Assembly (NCBI GenBank): GCA_016715365.1
Contig: JADKAM010000006.1
Span: 1-17,052, forward strand
DNA from: Chitinophagaceae bacterium
GTDB lineage: Bacteria; Bacteroidota; Bacteroidia; Chitinophagales; Chitinophagaceae
DNA: 17,052 nt
Direction of reading: 5' to 3'
Shown here: positions 15,571 through 17,052 of the stretch, piece after piece
How the letters are laid out: each line of letters begins with the position of its first letter
How positions within the stretch are numbered: the first letter of the stretch is position 1
Made by a program: the position numbers and the translations under genes
The notes under the pieces: model-generated
Database searches by the model: none
What the model was told of the DNA's origin: nothing
What the model saw: the letters and a program-made list of their open reading frames with translations, nothing else

Positions 15571-17052
15571 TTACTGTTTTACAAATTTTACCGGTGTTCT
15601 TGAACCGACCTGCAGCATGTATAATCCGCTGCCTAATGTTGATGGTAAAATGATATTTGATTTATTATAGCCTGCATGACTGTTTACAGAACTGCTCCAA
15701 ACCTTCGTTCCGCTAACAGAAGTAATTACAATGGCTTCGTTCTTATTTTCTGTTCCTGTAAATTCAATACTTACTTTATTTTGTACAGGGTTAGGTGTAA
15801 GCGTAACATTGTTGCTGCTTTTTGTAACAGTTACTGGCTGTAATATGGCAGCTTTTGGTGTGCCGCTTATTTCTGCCCTCAGCTTATAACATACCGATGT
15901 GCTGAATGCACCATTATAACCTATCACCCTTACATGATAAGTGCCAACTGTTGTTGTATTAAAAATGATCGCTTCGCTGGTTGTGCTGCCTGCTGTGGAT
16001 GAACCCAACAATACCCCGGCAGCATTATACAGGTATAGGTCATAATCAAAGGGCAGGTTGGCGAGCGTTACATAAATATTTGACTGTGCAGCGGTGTTGG
16101 TAAATTTATACCAGTCAAGGTCCGATGCGGTAGCAATCTGTGAATTTACATCTGTATTGGCAGCGATAGTGCTTGCTGCAGCCAGGGTTTCGTTTGGCTC
16201 AGGTGTATTGGTACAGGCAGCAGTTGTAGTGACTCTTAATGTATAACAAACAGTTGCTGAAAAAGCACCGTTATAACCGAATACCCTTACTGTGTATGTT
16301 CCTGCTGCAGCATTATTGAATGTAATGGTTTCGTTGCTTGTGCCACCGTTGGCAGAACTGCCTAAAAGTGTTCCGGCCGAATTCAGTAATTGCAGATCAT
16401 AGTCAAAGGCAATGTGGTGAGGGATACTGTAATATTTGTGCCCGCTGCAACTGTAAATTTGTAATAGTCATTATCGGTATTGGTTGCTATAAGGGCATTG
16501 TAATTTGTACCAACAGCTATGGTACCTGCAGTAGCCTGGGTATTGTTTGATTCCTGTATATCAGGGCAGCCTGCTACAACACGCTGCCCGGCCGGCAATT
16601 GAAGTAGTACCTGTATTGGCCGGATCGAGCCATGGTTTCAGCTGCTGAGAAGCAGCAGCACCATTGGTAACCCAATCGTAAGATATCTTACCATAGAAAT
16701 CATTTTTATCCGCAGCCACGGCACCACAGGATGATGGCCCACCCGAAAGTTTACCCACAATACGGCCTGCACTGTTGAATAAGGGAGAGCCTGAAGAACC
16801 ACCTTCGGTAATACCATGATTGGTTACAGTAGCTACCCAATTAGCCTGCCAGTGTGAATTATCTGGCAATTGAGCATAATACCTACGGGATGTTAAAGCA
16901 GCTGAATAAGTGGATACTTTTTTTATGTCGCCGGCAGGTGATGGATGCTAACACCGCTGTTGCTTCCTGTACCGCTGGCATCGAAACCTGCATAATAAAC
17001 ATTGTAAGCTGCAGGGATGGTACTGTTGAATTCAACCAGTAAAAAATCGGAA
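15571..17052 (-). CDS. Secreted trypsin-like serine protease with two PPC domains and a T9SS tail, partial, three frameshifts
   Basis: The N-terminus lies beyond the window. The visible protease half has the catalytic Asp in SDFLLVEFN (17035-17050), then VYYAGFDASGTGSNSGVSIH, AGDIKKVSTYSAALTS and the nucleophile in EGGSSGSPLFNSAGRIVGKL; this is the lysyl endopeptidase-like branch of family S1. Two bacterial pre-peptidase (PPC) domains follow, each with a D(Y/W)YKF strand, a LPFDYDL strand and GTY(T/H)VRV(F/I)GYNGAFS. The last 75 residues are a T9SS type A sorting domain (LTPNPVQNKVSIEF ... GSGLYMLQVG ... VKFVKQ), so it crosses the outer membrane by T9SS. Breaks: a lost C near 16938, one near 16595, and a lost T near 16410 where the second PPC copy shows the right reading. 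The catalytic His must be upstream. Confidence 0.92.

Noticed and set aside
1..17052. CRISPR array, tRNA or rRNA genes, insertion sequence
   Set aside because: No regular spaced repeats, cloverleaf, rRNA signature or transposase was seen on either strand.

Overview
The window looks like chromosomal DNA of a Bacteroidota member, most likely a Chitinophagaceae relative (for example near Ferruginibacter, Niastella or Chitinophaga). Reasons: low-to-moderate GC, A-rich leaders without clear Shine-Dalgarno sites, a C-terminal type IX secretion (T9SS) sorting domain, a Bacteroidota-style OmpA protein, a NamZ/DUF1343 hydrolase, and Bacteroidota-type contractile injection proteins. The assignment rests on protein style only; no rRNA or tRNA is present.

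Reading frames are broken in most genes, but the correct protein resumes in another frame at each break. Where the lost base can be placed, it is usually one base of a homopolymer run (for example T5 for T6 in the dCMP deaminase, T6 for T7 at 3178-3569, A5 for A6 in OmpA, T2 for T3 in the protease). This looks like uncorrected sequencing indels rather than true gene decay. Gene limits below are given for the repaired genes, with the breaks noted.

Left part (1-8.1 kb), mostly envelope and stress-type genes. Minus strand: an App1/DUF2183 phosphatase cut by the left edge, with an unidentified small gene overlapping its start; then a SYLF-domain protein, a small unidentified (possibly SecB-like) protein, an OmpA-family protein, a lipoprotein, NamZ and a small secreted protein. 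Plus strand: a DJ-1/PfpI protein and a cupin. Two related elements of about 135-140 bp (3767-3905 and 7944-8078) sit in gene-free DNA. Each starts with a promoter-like box and ends in an intrinsic terminator, so they look like two copies of one small-RNA family. A 16-bp inverted repeat at 3096-3146 may be a REP-type palindrome.

Centre (8.2-14.7 kb), a contractile injection system (CIS) locus of eCIS/phage-tail type. It holds the spike (VgrG/gp27-gp5, 14675-12877) followed by a PAAR tip, and a second minus-strand group of tube, eukaryote-like dCMP deaminase and sheath with short gaps. Between the groups lie a small secreted protein (minus) and a class I methyltransferase (plus). An unidentified 191-aa plus-strand gene converges on the sheath gene across a shared terminator. 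No gp25, baseplate J-like, LysM or AAA+ ATPase gene is present, so the system is incomplete here, and its order (spike first, sheath last, with a nucleotide-metabolism enzyme between tube and sheath) is unusual. This is the most interesting part of the window.

Right part (14.8-17.05 kb): a four-helix membrane protein, then a secreted trypsin-like protease with two PPC domains and a T9SS tail, cut by the right edge.
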